Below, one piece after another: positions 22,860 through 35,061 of a stretch of DNA of 64,000 bases (positions are counted from its first letter, which is position 1; the number at the start of each line of letters is the position of its first letter). The stretch lies in assembly GCA_009823395.1 (NCBI GenBank), contig CM020515.1, positions 9,911,989 to 9,975,988 of the forward strand, written 5' to 3'. The notes beneath the pieces are model-generated. The model did not search any database. It was not told the origin of the DNA and saw nothing but the letters and a program-made list of their open reading frames with translations. The translations under genes were made by a program, and so were the position numbers. Origin of the DNA: Thamnaconus septentrionalis (lineage: Eukaryota; Chordata; Actinopteri; Tetraodontiformes; Monacanthidae).

Positions 22860-25548
22860 CTTCTTCTGCATACAATTTATTTGTGTTTGACTGTTTTCAG
22901 GAGTGTTTTGTCATCCTGCGACTCTTAGAGTGTTGACTTCCTCTAGCGAGGAAGACGAGGTTTCCTTCTGCTGCTTTGCCAAAGATTTCTCGCCCAAGGA
23001 CCACGAGTTTAAGTGGTTGAAAAATAATGAGGAAATCGGGGACAAAATATTTGAGGTCAGCACGCCTCCCAAAGAAGAGAGCAAGACTGAGAATGGGACA
23101 CTGTACAGTGCTGCAAGTTTCCTCACAGTGGCCAAATCTGAGTGGATTGTTGGCGATATGTTTACATGCCAATTCAAGGGAATATGTGAAAATAATGTCC
23201 CAACATTTCAGACTTTAAATATCACGTACAATCAGTGCACTGATGCTCCTTTTGGTGAGTAGCTCCTCCACACTTTCCAAGTAAGTAAGTTGATTTTCAG
23301 AACAATAACGTTTTTGTTAAACAAATATTTTATTTCTCACACAGGCTGCAAAAAAGCTGACGCAGAAATAAAGATCATTCAGCCTTCAGACGAGGAAATG
23401 TTCGTTCAAGGGAAAGGAAAGATTGTTTGCGAAGTTAAGCAAAACGTGCCATCAGTCACCAGAATCTGGTGGGAAAATGAGGATGAAAATGAATTGGCCA
23501 ACTCCGACGACGCAAGTTCACTCAAAAGCCTTTCACTTGACATCACTTTTGATGAGTGGACCCGAGGGCTGAAGCGCATCTGCAAAGTTGCACACTCAGA
23601 ATTGTTGGCCCCATTGGAGGATTTCTATGAGAGGAAAGCTGGTACGTGAACTATTGAGTGCCGTGAATGCCCCTTAATATGCCACTGAACGTGCATTAAA
23701 TGTGTTTGTGTGGTCACAAATACACTGTGGTGTATTTGATTTGCCCTGCTGCACATGGCCTAAAGTTTCTCTCACACTTGCAGGAAGATACCATCAGCGT
23801 CCATCAGTGTTTATGCTGCCTCCAGTGGAGCATACTAGAAAAAATATGACGACCCTGACTTGCTATGTGAAAGACTTCTTCCCTAAGGAAGTTTTTGTGT
23901 CTTGGCTTGTTGATGATGAGAAAATAGACTCGAAACACACGTTCTACACCACAAACTCTGTAGAAGGTCCTGTTGGAAGTTATTCGGCTTATGGCCACCT
24001 GTTGCTCCCTCTTGAGGAGTGGGAGAGGAATGACGTGGTGTACAGTTGTGCAGTTCACCACGAGTCGGTGGCCAACTCGACTAGAGCTATTGTCAGGTCC
24101 ATCGGGTACAGAACATCGCAAAACACCAACCTTGTCAACCTCAACTTGAACGTCCCAGAAACGTGCAAGGCCCAGTAGACGTCACTTTTGTGTTGCTCTG
24201 TCTTCTGCTTTGTGTTGTTCAACATTTGTTGCTTGTGACATTGACATTATGTGTGTCTTTTTAATGCAGATTTAAAATCAAAATAAAAACAACTTTCATG
24301 CAACTCTGTTGATGTATGTCCTGTGTTCATGTTACTTGACCCCAGCTGTTTGTGTTTCGTGAAGTGTCATAGTGTTACATCATTGCAACAGATATTAAAT
24401 TTAGGCACAGTTTAATAACATTTTTATGTCCAACATTTTGCAGTGTAGATTTTTTGGTTTTAAAAAAACAGACGTTACACTAATTTTAGGCAAAAATAAA
24501 TGAAAGCAATTTTATTTTAATTGTCTTTAAGTTTGTACGTTTTCTGTTTGTGTGACCTTTTTATGTGTGTGTTTGTTTTCCACTACTGGGTCTTTCACCA
24601 TCAAGACAGTGAAAAAGGTTTACCATATAAATGCGTGGTCTTTGTTTAAAACAACAGTGACTGAGTGACAAGCCAGCAAGCTTCCAGGAGTCTTTCAAAA
24701 GCAATTCAAGATTGTTCTAGGGGTAAAAATCACGGCGAAGATCAACGTGCAGGACTATGGCTTTGTGATATGTATATAAATATGGTTCTACTATTGTACT
24801 GTACTATTTTTGGCCTGCTTTGCTTTTCTAAAGCTGGTTATTGCAGATGTCAGTAGGTGACTGGCAGGTTGTGTATGTTTTACGTCTCAGAGGTCGTTAT
24901 CGGAGATAGTTGAGTTTCCTGGTTAACTAAATAAATAAAAAACCCAATCTATCACTATGTATCACCCCTCATACATATGAAACTTGCAGCAGTTGGTCTC
25001 TTCACTCAGTAAAAGTTACCACATACCCCAACGCTCTCTATCTGTGAATACTATCTCTCCACCCAGTTACGTAATCCATATGTACTTGGAGAGATAGTCT
25101 CTTCACTCAGAGAAGCTAGGTCACCATGTGACTCGTCGTCCTCTGTGTTCAGATTTCCTGCCTGAAACTGACGTCCTGTGCAACAACGCTTTGGATGCAG
25201 AGGAAGACAACATGGGAAATACAGCCATCACCTTCATTCTCCTCTTTCTCATCACTCTGCTGTTCACCATCGGGACCACTGTTATGACGGTATGACTACT
25301 TTATGTTGTCATGTGCACAGTTTTTTTTTTTTTCATATCTTTGGAATTGATTTAGATTGATTCCAACCAGACATTTCAGAAAAGAAAATATAAAATACTA
25401 ATACATTAAAGTAAATTAAACCTCATGAGACAGGTTTTGAAATCTACAAATTGAAATTGAAAGTTTTGTTGTAAATTAGGAAAAAGATATTGCCCACAAT
25501 TCTCTCTTCCTCTTCTTGTTCTTGTTCTTGTTGTTCTTGTTCTTCTTT

Positions 25549-25579
<31 letters not shown>

Positions 25580-25673
25580 TTATTATTATTATATTTCAGG
25601 AAAATAGTCATTCTCTTCTAATTTTAATGATTTAGGTTATCTTTGTTTTTTTCTGTCATTTCAGATCAAATGA
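21863..25673 (+). CDS. IGHM: IgM heavy-chain constant gene lacking Cmu1 (cassette 1)
   Basis: Exons: hinge 21863-21961; Cmu2 22901-23254 ([19 protein letters not shown]); Cmu3 23345-23641 ([25 protein letters not shown]); Cmu4 23784-24178, ending in secretory tail NVPETCKAQ and stop; TM1 25153-25289; TM2 25665-25673 (IK, stop). Secretory AATAAA is at 24282-24287 and membrane AATAAA at 25839-25844. All Ig-domain and TM1 junctions are phase 1. In teleosts TM1 normally splices from the end of Cmu3 and the phase here allows that. TM1 has an acidic stalk with Cys, then [19 protein letters not shown]. No Cmu1-like sequence exists between J (21436) and Cmu2. Cmu1 carries the light-chain-binding surface and the BiP-retained domain, so a chain from this gene should leave the ER without light chain. 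It carries two Cys absent from cassette 2 (22969-22971 and 23347-23349). Confidence 0.93.
22780..22857. repeat. (TA)n microsatellite in the hinge-Cmu2 intron
   Basis: About 78 bases of pure TA dinucleotide, 43 bases before the Cmu2 exon. It is absent at the same place in cassette 2. Confidence 0.95.
25500..25590. repeat. CTT/TTG-rich microsatellite in the membrane intron
   Basis: Imperfect TTCTTG and CTT repeats ending in TTA repeats. The matching array in cassette 2 is at about 41053-41128. Confidence 0.85.
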
Positions 25674-26626
25674 AAAACGGTTTCAAAGTTCAAAGAAGCC
25701 TTTAATTGTTTAAAACAAATGAAATGTTTAAGCATTTTCATTTGTTTCAAAAAAAAATAATTCTATGTGAGTAACCAAATACCTTATTGTATCATTTATC
25801 ATTTATCTATCAGCTTTGTTTGCCTTTGAACATTTTCAAATAAATTTGTTTTACAACTGTGATGACAATTTTTTTTGCCATTCTCCAGTATCATTGCATG
25901 CATTTTATTGCGATTCCTCATAGAGTGCACTGTTTAAAGAGAAAAGATTTTTTTTTTTTTTAAGTACACAAGACTCCCACAGACCCTTAAAGAAGCCGAA
26001 ACGTCACCCCGTCGCACCTGGAATCAACTGTCATGCAAAAGCCAAACATGCAAATTGGGAGATTTCCCAAGTGGTTGGTTTGTCAGTGTAAGAAAAGAAA
26101 AAAAATAAAATAAATAAAAGGATTTGACTGTGTCGTGAGAAGCGACTCATGATAAGGTATGTGAACTAATTTAAATATGTATTCCGTTTCTCCTGACTGG
26201 TAAAACCCACTCCTCACACCTGGTGTCTGTCATGCACCGTTGCCTTTGCACTGTTTCACTTCTGGTTTCTGGTCCATTTTTGGCGACCAGGATGCTTCTC
26301 AATGCTGCCGCCTGCTCTGAACGCTCTACTGCTCTATGTGTCTCGCTGCAACGTCTGTATAAGAAAGTTGTCAGCCTCATCTCCACCTTACCCCACCAGA
26401 AACAGTGGTTGAGTGGTAAAGCTCTCCAATATAGTCTGAGTACAATTCACAAGACAAAATCAATTAGAATTGAGACAACAAAGTTGATGATTTGACCAAA
26501 GACTGAAGGTATGTATGACTGAAATTCCCAATATTGCCTCATTTTATTAAATCATCAATTTTATTTTTAAATGAAACAATAAAAAAGAAACCCATGGTAA
26601 TAAAAATGAAATCTTCTCCATCTAAG

Positions 26627-29600
26627 GTCTGCGAATTGTCTCTCCAAACATCACGTTGCTACCTATCTGGGAAGGAGAATTTGGGACCTCCTCAGTCACA
26701 CTTGTATGCAGCCTCAGTGGCTACTTTCCAGACAAAGTAACAGTGGAATGGCAAATGGATGACGTCAATGCAAACATTGAAGCGATCAATAGGAAGCTGC
26801 AGAGCGTGCAGGAAAGAGAGAAAACATTCAGTCTGACCAGTGAGATTAAGCCAAATGCCGCAAAATGGAATTCAGGCACCAGATTTACTTGCAAGTCGAC
26901 TCACAACAGCAGTGACTACATCAAAACAATAAGAATTTGTGATGGTGAGTCCTATGTCTGACCTCTGACTTGTAGAATTGTTGATGCATAATGATGATTT
27001 AAAAGTTTAAAAGTTCCATGGGAAAAGATTTAATAATAATTTTTCAAACGGATGCGCAGCATGGTCATATATTCTATGTTGTGTTTTCTTCAGTCCATGC
27101 AAATGTCCCTCCTTCCATTCATGTGGAGATTCCCAGCTTGGAGACAGTTGTGAAGGCAGCGTCACAGGTGGAGGCTACTTGTTTGGTCCGCACTGTGTTT
27201 GGTGCCAAGGTGACCTGGGTAACCGATGGAAACATTGTTCCAGAGAGCCAAGTGGATTTCAGTAGAAACACTACTGATTTGACAAGCATCCTGACGTTGC
27301 CTTCCAGTCAGTGGAAACAACTGAAGCTCCTGACATGTAAAGCTGAACACAGCTGCTTTTCTCCCATTGAAAAGACCATCAATTTGGCAGGTTAGGTGAC
27401 TATAGATTGTGTATCTTGAGCGTTTTTTTCAAACTGAAGAATGAGACACATATTCACATTAATCAACGTTGCTGTCATTCAGAACCTTCAGCTACAGCGC
27501 CCCTGGTGGAGATCAGGAGATCTCTCCCAGATTTGCAAAAGGGAAACAGTTCTGTGCTGGAGTGTGATGTCACTCAGCTCTCCTCCAGTGATATCTTCAT
27601 CACTTTTCAAGCCAACGGTGTCGACATGTCTGACAGACAGTTTGTCAAGTTTCGCAAAGCACCAGGCCTCCATTCAATCAGTCGACGCTTCACTGTTCCT
27701 TCAAGTCACTGGAACAAAGACACAAACTTCACTTGCAGCGTGAATCAAGGCTTCTCTGGAACCTTCAAGTCTAAATCAACAGGAAAATTTATTGGTGAGT
27801 GAAATCATGTTTCCATCTCTCAAATTGAATAAGTCAAGTGCATACATGTATAATGAATTGACTCATAATTCCATTGACTGCTTTGTCCTCTAGTTGACCC
27901 ATCAGTGGAGCTCCTTCTGGTTCCCAGGAAGGAGACTGAAGATCAGAAACTCTCGTGTTTTGGACGTGGCTTCGATCCCCAAATTCTCTGGCTCTCTGAA
28001 TCACAGAAAAGACCTTCGTCACCTGATGGCATCAGCATGGATGCACAGGGACATGTGACAGTGATCAGTGAACTTCAGATCCCTCAAACAGAGTGGGAAA
28101 CGGGCAAGGTCTTCACATGTCAAGTGGTTGATAGGTCTTTGAATAAAACAGCTGAAAAACACATCAGGCTGTGTTCAGGTATGTAGACTTCAGACCTTAG
28201 CTGCTGATTGGACACACTGAAAATCAATGTATTGTGGTTAATGTTTCTATTCTGTAGAGCATACACAACATATATATTTATTCATGACGTGTTCTTGCTT
28301 CATATCTTTTGTTATTTTAACTTTATATTCTCAGTTTTCTCAACAATCCCTCCTTCCATTCATGTGGAGATTCCCAGCTTGGAGACAATCATGAAGGCTG
28401 CATCACAAGTGCAGGCTACTTGTTTGGTCCGCACTGCATTTAATGCCAAGGTGACCTGGGTAACCGATGGAAACATTGTTCCAGAGAGCCAAGTGGATTT
28501 CAGTAGAAACACTACTGATTTGACAAGCATCCTGACGTTGCCTTCCAGTCAGTGGAAACAACTGAAGCTCCTGGCATGTAAAGCTGAACACAGCTGCTTT
28601 TCTCCCATTGTAAAGACCATCAATTTGGCAGGTTAGGTGACTATAGATTGTGTACCTTGAGCATTTTGTCACACTGAAGAATGAGACATATTCACATTGA
28701 TCAACTTTGCTGTCATTCAGAACCTTCAGCTACAGCGCCCCTGGTGGAGATCAGGAGATCTCTCCCAGATTTGCAAAAGGGAAACAGTTCTGTGCTGGAG
28801 TGTGATGTCACTCAGCTCTCCTCCAGTGATATCTTCATCACTTTTCAAGCCAACGGTGTCGACATGTCTGACAGACAGTTTGTCAAGCTTCCCAAAGCAC
28901 CAGGCCTCCATTCAATCAGTCGACGCTTCACTGTTCCTTCAAGTCACTGGAACAAAGACACTAATTTCACCTGCAAAGTTAATCAAGGCTTCTCTGGAAC
29001 CTTCAAGTCTAAATCAACAGGAAAATTTATTGGTGACCTAAATCAAGTTCCCATCTCTCAAACTAATTAAGTCTGAAGTGCCTAAATGTACAATGAACTG
29101 ACTCATAATTCGGTTGACTGGTTTGTCCTCTAGCTGAGCCATCAGTGGAGCTCCTTCTGGTTCCCAGGAAGGAGACTGAAGATCAGAAACTCTCGTGTTT
29201 TGGACGTGGCTTCGATCCCCAAATTCTCTGGCTCTCTGAATCACAGAAAAGACCTTTGTCATCTGATGACATCAGCATGGATGCACAGGGACATGTGACA
29301 GTGACCAGTGAACTTCTGATCTCTCAAACAGAGTGGGAAACGGGCAAGGTCTTCACATGTCAAGTGGTTGATAGGTCTTTGAATAAAACAGCTGAAAAAC
29401 ACATCAGGCTGTGTTCAGGTATGTAGACTTCAGACCTTAGCTGCTGATTAGACACACCGAAAATCAATGTATTGTGGTTAATGTTTCGATTCTGTGTGGA
29501 GCGCACACAACATACATATTTATTCATGGCACGTTCTTGCTTCATATCTTTTGTTATTTTAACTTTATATTCTCAGTTTTCTCAACAATCCCTCCTTCCA

Positions 29601-31610
29601 TTCATGTGGAGATTCCCAGCTTGGAGACAGTCATGAAGGCAGCGTCACAAGTGCAGGCTACTTGTTTGGTCCGCACTGCATTTAATGCCAAGGTGACCTG
29701 GGTAACCGATGGAAACATTGTTCCAGAGAGCCAAGTGGATTTCAGTAGAAACACTACTGATTTGACAAGCATCCTGACGTTGCCTTCCAGTCAGTGGAAA
29801 CAACTGAAGCTCCTGACATGTAAAGCTGAACACAGCTGCTTTTCTCCCATTGAAAAGACCATCAATTTGGCAGGTTAGGTGACTATAGATTGTGTATCTT
29901 GTGCATTTTGTCAAACTGAAGAATGAGACATATTCACATTGATCAACTTTGCTGTCATTCAGAGCCTTCGGCTACAGCGCCGCTGGTGGAGATCAGGAGA
30001 TCTCTCCCAGATTTGCAAAAGGGAAACAGTTCTGTGCTGGAGTGTGATGTCACTCAGCTCTCCTCCAGTGATATCTTCATCACTTTTCAAGCCAACGGTT
30101 TCGACATGTCTGACAGACAGTTTGTCAAGCTTCCCAAAGCACCAGGCCTCCATTCAATCAGTCGACGCTTCACTGTTCCTTCAAGTCACTGGAACAAAGA
30201 CACAAACTTCACTTGCAGTGTGAATCAAGGCTTCTCTGGAACCTTCAAGTCTAAATCAACAGGAAACTTTATTGGTGAGTGAAATCATGTTTCCATCTCT
30301 CAAACTGATTAAGTCTAGAGTGCCGAAATGTACAATGAACTGACTCATAATTCCATTGACTGCTTTGTCCTCTAGTTGACCCATCAGTGGAGCTCCTTCT
30401 GGTTCCCAGGAAGGAGACTGAAGATCAGAAACTCTTGTGTTTTGGACGTGGCTTCGATCCCCAAATTCTCTGGCTCTCTGAATCACAGAAAAGACCTTCG
30501 TCACCTGATGGCATCAGCATGGATGCACAGGGACATGTGACAGTGATCAGTGAGCTTCTGATCTCTCAAACAGAGTGGGAAACGGGCAAGGTCTTCACCT
30601 GTGAAATACTTGACAAGTCTTTAAGCAAAAGTGTCAGGAAAAACATCAGTATCTGCTCAGGTACGATTAGAATAATGGTGTCATCTGTATAATCCAGATT
30701 TAATACAATTACATACATCCCAAATTCTTCTCCAGTCATTTTTCTCAGAATTGAAACTTAACATTCTCTTTCTTTTTTCATTCTGTCTGTTTTTTCCTGG
30801 TGACTTCAGCATCATCTCCTACAGTTGCTGTACAAGTCCAGGGGCCACCACTCACGCAGCTTCAGCAAAAGAAGCAAGTGACCGTTACCTGTCTTCTGAT
30901 TGGCTCTTCTCTCAATGGTCTCTCCATAACTTGGAAAGTGGATGGGGAAATAAAATCTTCTGGCTTCACTAAAGGGCCACTTGTTAAACACAGCAATGGG
31001 ACAGAGACTCTAAGATGTTTCCTCATCATCTCAGCAGAGGATTGGCTTGCACATAAACAAGTGAATTGTGAGGCCAAGCATCAATGTTCAAACCAGAGTT
31101 TTGATGGCCATGTTGGAAAAAGCAGAGGTAGTCCAAGCAATGTTTTATGTTTCAGTTTCCCAATGTGATGTATCATGTAATAATAATAAAAAAAATCTGT
31201 CATGTTTCTGCACCTCTAAAGAGTTGAGTCCACCAACAGTCAGGATGATTGAACCCACTTCCAGTGACTTGTCCACATTTACCACAAGTGTTGACCTTTA
31301 ATGTTATTCATTATCTGACATTACCTTGACTGTTTTTCAGAAATCACGGAAAGCTGCAATTTCCTTGATGAGCTCAGTTTTGATGACGTGGACCCAGATA
31401 TGGAAATAGGAAGCTGGCACATGGCTTTTGCCTTCCTCCTCTTTTTCCTCATCGCCATCATCTATTCTGTCATTGCAACTGTCATAAAGGTATGATGACA
31501 CAGCATTTTGCAAAAATTTTGCTTAGCCCTTTGTTAACATACCTATGCAGTACAAATCTATTCACAACCTGACATACTCTTTTGTTTGTTTCCTTCAGAC
31601 TAAAAAATGA
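26627..31610 (+). CDS. IGHD: IgD heavy-chain constant gene with three delta2-3-4 blocks (cassette 1)
   Basis: Exons, all with phase-1 junctions until the last. delta1 26627-26944 ([20 protein letters not shown]). Block a: 27094-27390, 27483-27794, 27894-28178. Block b: 28335-28631, 28721-29032, 29134-29418. Block c: 29577-29873, 29963-30274, 30376-30660. Last Ig domain 30810-31127 ([22 protein letters not shown]). TM1 31341-31489 (DPDMEIGSW, then [22 protein letters not shown]). TM2 31599-31610 (TKK, stop). AATAAA at 31765-31770. In teleosts Cdelta transcripts normally start VDJ-Cmu1-Cdelta1; with Cmu1 missing, the hinge exon or J can splice to delta1 in phase 1, giving a CH1-less IgD as well. 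Tandem delta2-4 blocks are a known teleost feature. The 30660 end of block c matches the single delta4 of cassette 2 ([12 protein letters not shown]), while a and b end [12 protein letters not shown]. Confidence 0.93.
27094..30660 (+). repeat. Tandem triplication of the delta2-delta3-delta4 exon block
   Basis: The period is about 1.24 kb (exon starts 27094, 28335, 29577). Copies are nearly identical at protein level: delta2 varies mainly at its N-terminus (VHANVPPS versus VFSTIPPS) and delta3 at a handful of residues. Introns match too, which indicates recent duplication or homogenisation. Confidence 0.95.
31222..31301 (+). other. Conserved phase-1 mini-exon candidate between last delta domain and TM
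   Basis: After CTCTAAAG, an 80-nt open stretch would continue in phase 1 from the last delta domain, reading [15 protein letters not shown] and ending SVDL plus a stop. The same is at 44249-44328 in cassette 2. It could be an alternative secreted IgD tail or the relic of a lost domain. No poly(A) signal is seen close behind it and the pyrimidine tract is weak. Confidence 0.3.
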
Positions 31611-31779
31611 AAATCACAATATCCACATGTGGATATCTGAGGATTTGGACATAACATCTTAAATCAATGATGTGCTTCACTTTCCTGCTCCAGAATAATT
31701 GCTTGCACAAAGGTGTGACAAGAATATGCATATGTGTGAACCACTGAGTTTAAAATGCTTCTGGAATAAAAGAAAGATA

Positions 31780-33515
31780 AGAATTTCAGCTCACTGGTGT
31801 CATCACTGCACTCAGAAGACTCAAGATTTACATTTTTCAAATCACTTCCTCAACATAGTGCCGTAAAAGATCTGGAAACATGCTTCTGCAAGAATTCAAG
31901 GATCTTGTGGAAAAATGTTAGAGGTCTAAAAGTAGCAAAGAGTTAGTTCACATTGGGTTGCACATCATCATGGACCCTGTTTGCTTTAGCATATACAGTG
32001 CAGATAGAAATAAGAATGTCTTAGACCTAACATTGCAAATCCATAAGGGAAACTTCATGGTCATATTAGCACAGTTACACACAAAACACACTAGCAAATG
32101 TGTGTGAGAAAGAAAACAAATGACAGTAAAAAAAACAAAAAACAAAACAAAACAAAAAAACTAATTAAATTATTGTAATAGTAAGTACACATTAATGCAT
32201 CAGTAAAGATGGGCATACTTGCCCAAACTTGTACAGTGTTGGCAATGAATTTATTGATTTGAGTGGATGGACTGATTGATTGACAGATCTCAAGCCACCT
32301 GAACTCTGTGGGTGTGTTCAGTGAAGGTGCCTGATGCTTTTTATGTTGATAATTATTATTCTTGGGTTTGTAGTGCTGGCAGTGCTGCTAGTGCCTCTTG
32401 TGGATCATAGGGTGGGGAGTGTCTCTGAGGATGCCATGTGCTCTCCCAAGGCAGCGTGTTTTGTTAAATATAATCCACAGTGAGGTATTTGTTTTGTTTT
32501 GTGGGCAAATTAAGGACCAATTATGCTCTTAATCTCACAGGTCAACTTTGATTCTGCCTGTTTTTAACATAGATTCGCCTCTGGCATTTCTCCCATTTGT
32601 CCTTGTCATGTCTCTCACTTCGCTTCATTTCCTCATTTCATAGATTCTCTTCACTTCCAAAATGGCGCACGTGCACCGGCAACACGGAACATGGTCACAT
32701 GATCTTCTGAACACACATCCCAGTCGGCACGATACAATGTGTGGTTTGGGGCACCAGAGGGCAGTCAAAGACAATTATTTTCTCCCCTCTCTCCTCTGTT
32801 GATCAGCTGGCTTTGAATAATATTTAGATGTTTTGTTGTAGTTGTTGGGTATTTTATTACAACAATGGCAAATTCATTATGCAAATCTTTTGTTTAACTG
32901 GAGCATTTTTATATGTATGAAGCATTTGCGCCACCACCAAAACAGACAGTTTGTCCATAAATAGTTTGTGAATGAATTAAGGTTGTAAAAGTGGAGCAAA
33001 AAATGATTATAATTGACCAGCCAACGTGTCTGTGTGATATTATACTCATTGACATAATAATAAATATACAATGAACTGATAATTTTTCATCGACATCATC
33101 ATTTGATCTTGTCATTATAGAAATATGGTCTTTGATGACCTGAGTTTTGATTAATTAAAATTGATTACAGTCTCTTAACCAAGAAAAACAACACAAACAA
33201 AAAAGACTCAAAACTGTAAGACTGTGTGAAAAACAACTTTTTGAATTTTCTTTCAGACATAATCCTCTGTCTATTCCTAATTAAATGCGTCTATAATCAC
33301 TTTGACCAAGTGTTATGATAACATTATGTGTTTGATTACCCAGGTGAATTTGACTCATACAGCAACACTTTTGCTTTTTTTTTTTGACATGAAACAAAGG
33401 TAAAAATATTTCATCCCAACTTTATGGGCAGCAGTGTCCTTTTTTCCAAAGTCAGAATTTAAACTCCAATTGGACCACATTTGATTCACAATCAACATAT
33501 ATTCTTTTGAAACAG
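31780..33515. other. Spacer downstream of Cdelta, cassette 1
   Basis: No gene. It is homologous along most of its length to about 44.8-46.86 kb after cassette 2, so it belongs to the duplicated block. I looked for D segments and RSS pairs here and found none. Confidence 0.5.
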
Positions 33516-33850
33516 ATGTCAAGTGTGCAACGCTGACTCAGCCGGCCTCAGTGACTGTGCTGCCAGGACAACGTCTGACGATCAACTATCAGGTCTCCTA
33601 TTCACTGGGCTCTGCCACTCACTGGATCAGACAGCCTGCAGGAAAAGGACTGGAGTGGATTGGATATGCCTGTACTGGATGCACAGCGTATTACAAAGAT
33701 TCTCTGAGGAGCCAGTTCAGTATCATCTTAGACTCCTCCAGCAAGACAGTGACTCTAAATGGACAGAATATGCAGCATGGAGACACTGCAGTGTATTACT
33801 GTGCCAGACAGTCACAGTGACACAAACCACGAGAGAGCTGAACAAAACCT
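33516..33850 (+). pseudogene. IGHV: VH segment without leader exon (WIRQPAGKGLEW family)
   Basis: V exon 33516-33812 is open: CATLTQPASVTVLPGQ, Cys replaced in FR1 (LTINYQVSY, Tyr in place of the conserved Cys), [30 protein letters not shown]. Heptamer CACAGTG (33813-33819), 22-bp spacer, nonamer-like ACAAAACCT. The leader exon found in its duplicate at 46715 is deleted here. Loss of both leader and FR1 Cys makes it a pseudogene. Confidence 0.88.
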
Positions 33851-34219
33851 CCTCAGTGTCAGAGTGAACTGAGGCCACCAGAGGAGGCGCTCTAAGACTA
33901 CACATCAGATCACTCGAACAGTTACCAGGTGATGCAGAAACATGGAAATATTTGAAATAAAAATGGCAGCAATTTTTGAATACTACAGAAACACATGCTA
34001 ACAAATGGCTGACACATGGATACAATATGCCATTTCTCAGACTCAAAGCAAGTTTTTCTCTGTGTGGAACCACAAAGCACTGAGGGAACTGCACAATAAT
34101 CCCAAGACACAAGTGACTCAACTAAAGAAATCATCATCATGAAAAATTCAACCAATTAATGGAAGCCGTGGATTATAAGTAGAAAGTAGTTTTATGTTAG
34201 TTAATTTGATAACTTCAGC

Positions 34220-34352
34220 TCAGGCGTGTCCAGGGTGTCACCCTGCCTTCACCCTATGACAGTTGGGATAGGCTCCATCTGACCCCCGCAACCCTGAGTG
34301 CAGGAGGAAGTGGGTATGGAAGATGGATGGATGGATGGATGCATGGATGGAT
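34220..34352 (+). repeat. Truncated SINE
   Basis: 3' part of the same SINE family as at 11.86 kb (CCAGGGTGTCACCCTGCC, then GATGG repeats). Flanked by target-site duplication AACTTCAGC at 34211-34219 and 34353-34361. Confidence 0.8.
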
Positions 34353-34659
34353 GAACTTCAGCCCAGTTGAAAGAGGAAGAAATATAAGTTGTGTGTAGCT
34401 CTACACCCGCATTAAAGTGTCGTCACTGATGTGCTTTGCAGTCATACACTGTGCAATGAGTGTATGACTGCAAGCTACCTACTACTATCTGGAAAACACA
34501 GATGCTTGATGCAATATGTGTCCAGCACAGAATGATAATAATAGTCCACTTTGACTTGTCAGTTGCCATTCTGAGGTGGAGTCAATGCAAAACTCACCAC
34601 CTCTATTTATGTGTCTGCAGAGAGCAGGGCAGACAACAGTTCAGATGCAGTACAACAAT

Positions 34660-34946
34660 ATGGACTTCTGGAGAGGATTGTTTATTTGTATTCTCAGCTT
34701 GGCAGGTGATGAACCTTATGTGACTTTATTAATTTTAAAGTTGTTTTTGGTTCAAATTCAAGAAAACAGATGGCTCGTCTTCTTGTCTTGGCAGGTGTTG
34801 ATGTCAGACTCTGGTGGATTCTGACTCAGTGATTAAACATCCTGGAGAATCTCACACATTGACCTGTTCAGCCTCTGGATTCACATTCAGTGACAACTGG
34901 ATGGCCTGGGTCAGACAGGCTCTTGGAAAAGGACTGGAGTGGATCG
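34660..34946 (+). pseudogene. IGHV: VH pseudogene, frameshifted and interrupted in FR2
   Basis: Leader exon 34660-34705 ([15 protein letters not shown]) looks good. V exon starts 34795 with one base missing (GTTGATGTCAGACT in place of GTTGATGGTCAGACT), shifting frame. It then reads [16 protein letters not shown] in another frame and stops matching after GAGTGGATCG near 34946. FR3 and the RSS are gone, replaced by a retroelement tail. Confidence 0.92.
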
Positions 34947-34976
34947 ACATGTTCCATTTTAGTTTATAGCTCTTTT

Positions 34977-35061
<85 letters not shown>

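Noticed and set aside
22901..24178. Reading the first Cmu-like gene as IgT/IgZ (tau/zeta)
   Set aside because: Its domains are clear duplicates of Cmu2, Cmu3 and Cmu4 of cassette 2, with the same Cmu4 tail NVPETCKAQ. It is followed by Cdelta, so it is a mu gene without Cmu1, not tau.
26171..26495. Open frames in the Cmu-Cdelta interval conserved in both cassettes (also 41789-42004)
   Set aside because: Conservation reflects the recent duplication. No Ig domain, splice logic or known motif is visible.
34420..34480. CACTGTG near 34449 as a D segment RSS
   Set aside because: No nonamer at 12 or 23 bp on either side. The sequence is a small inverted repeat (GTCATACAC ... GTGTATGAC) instead.
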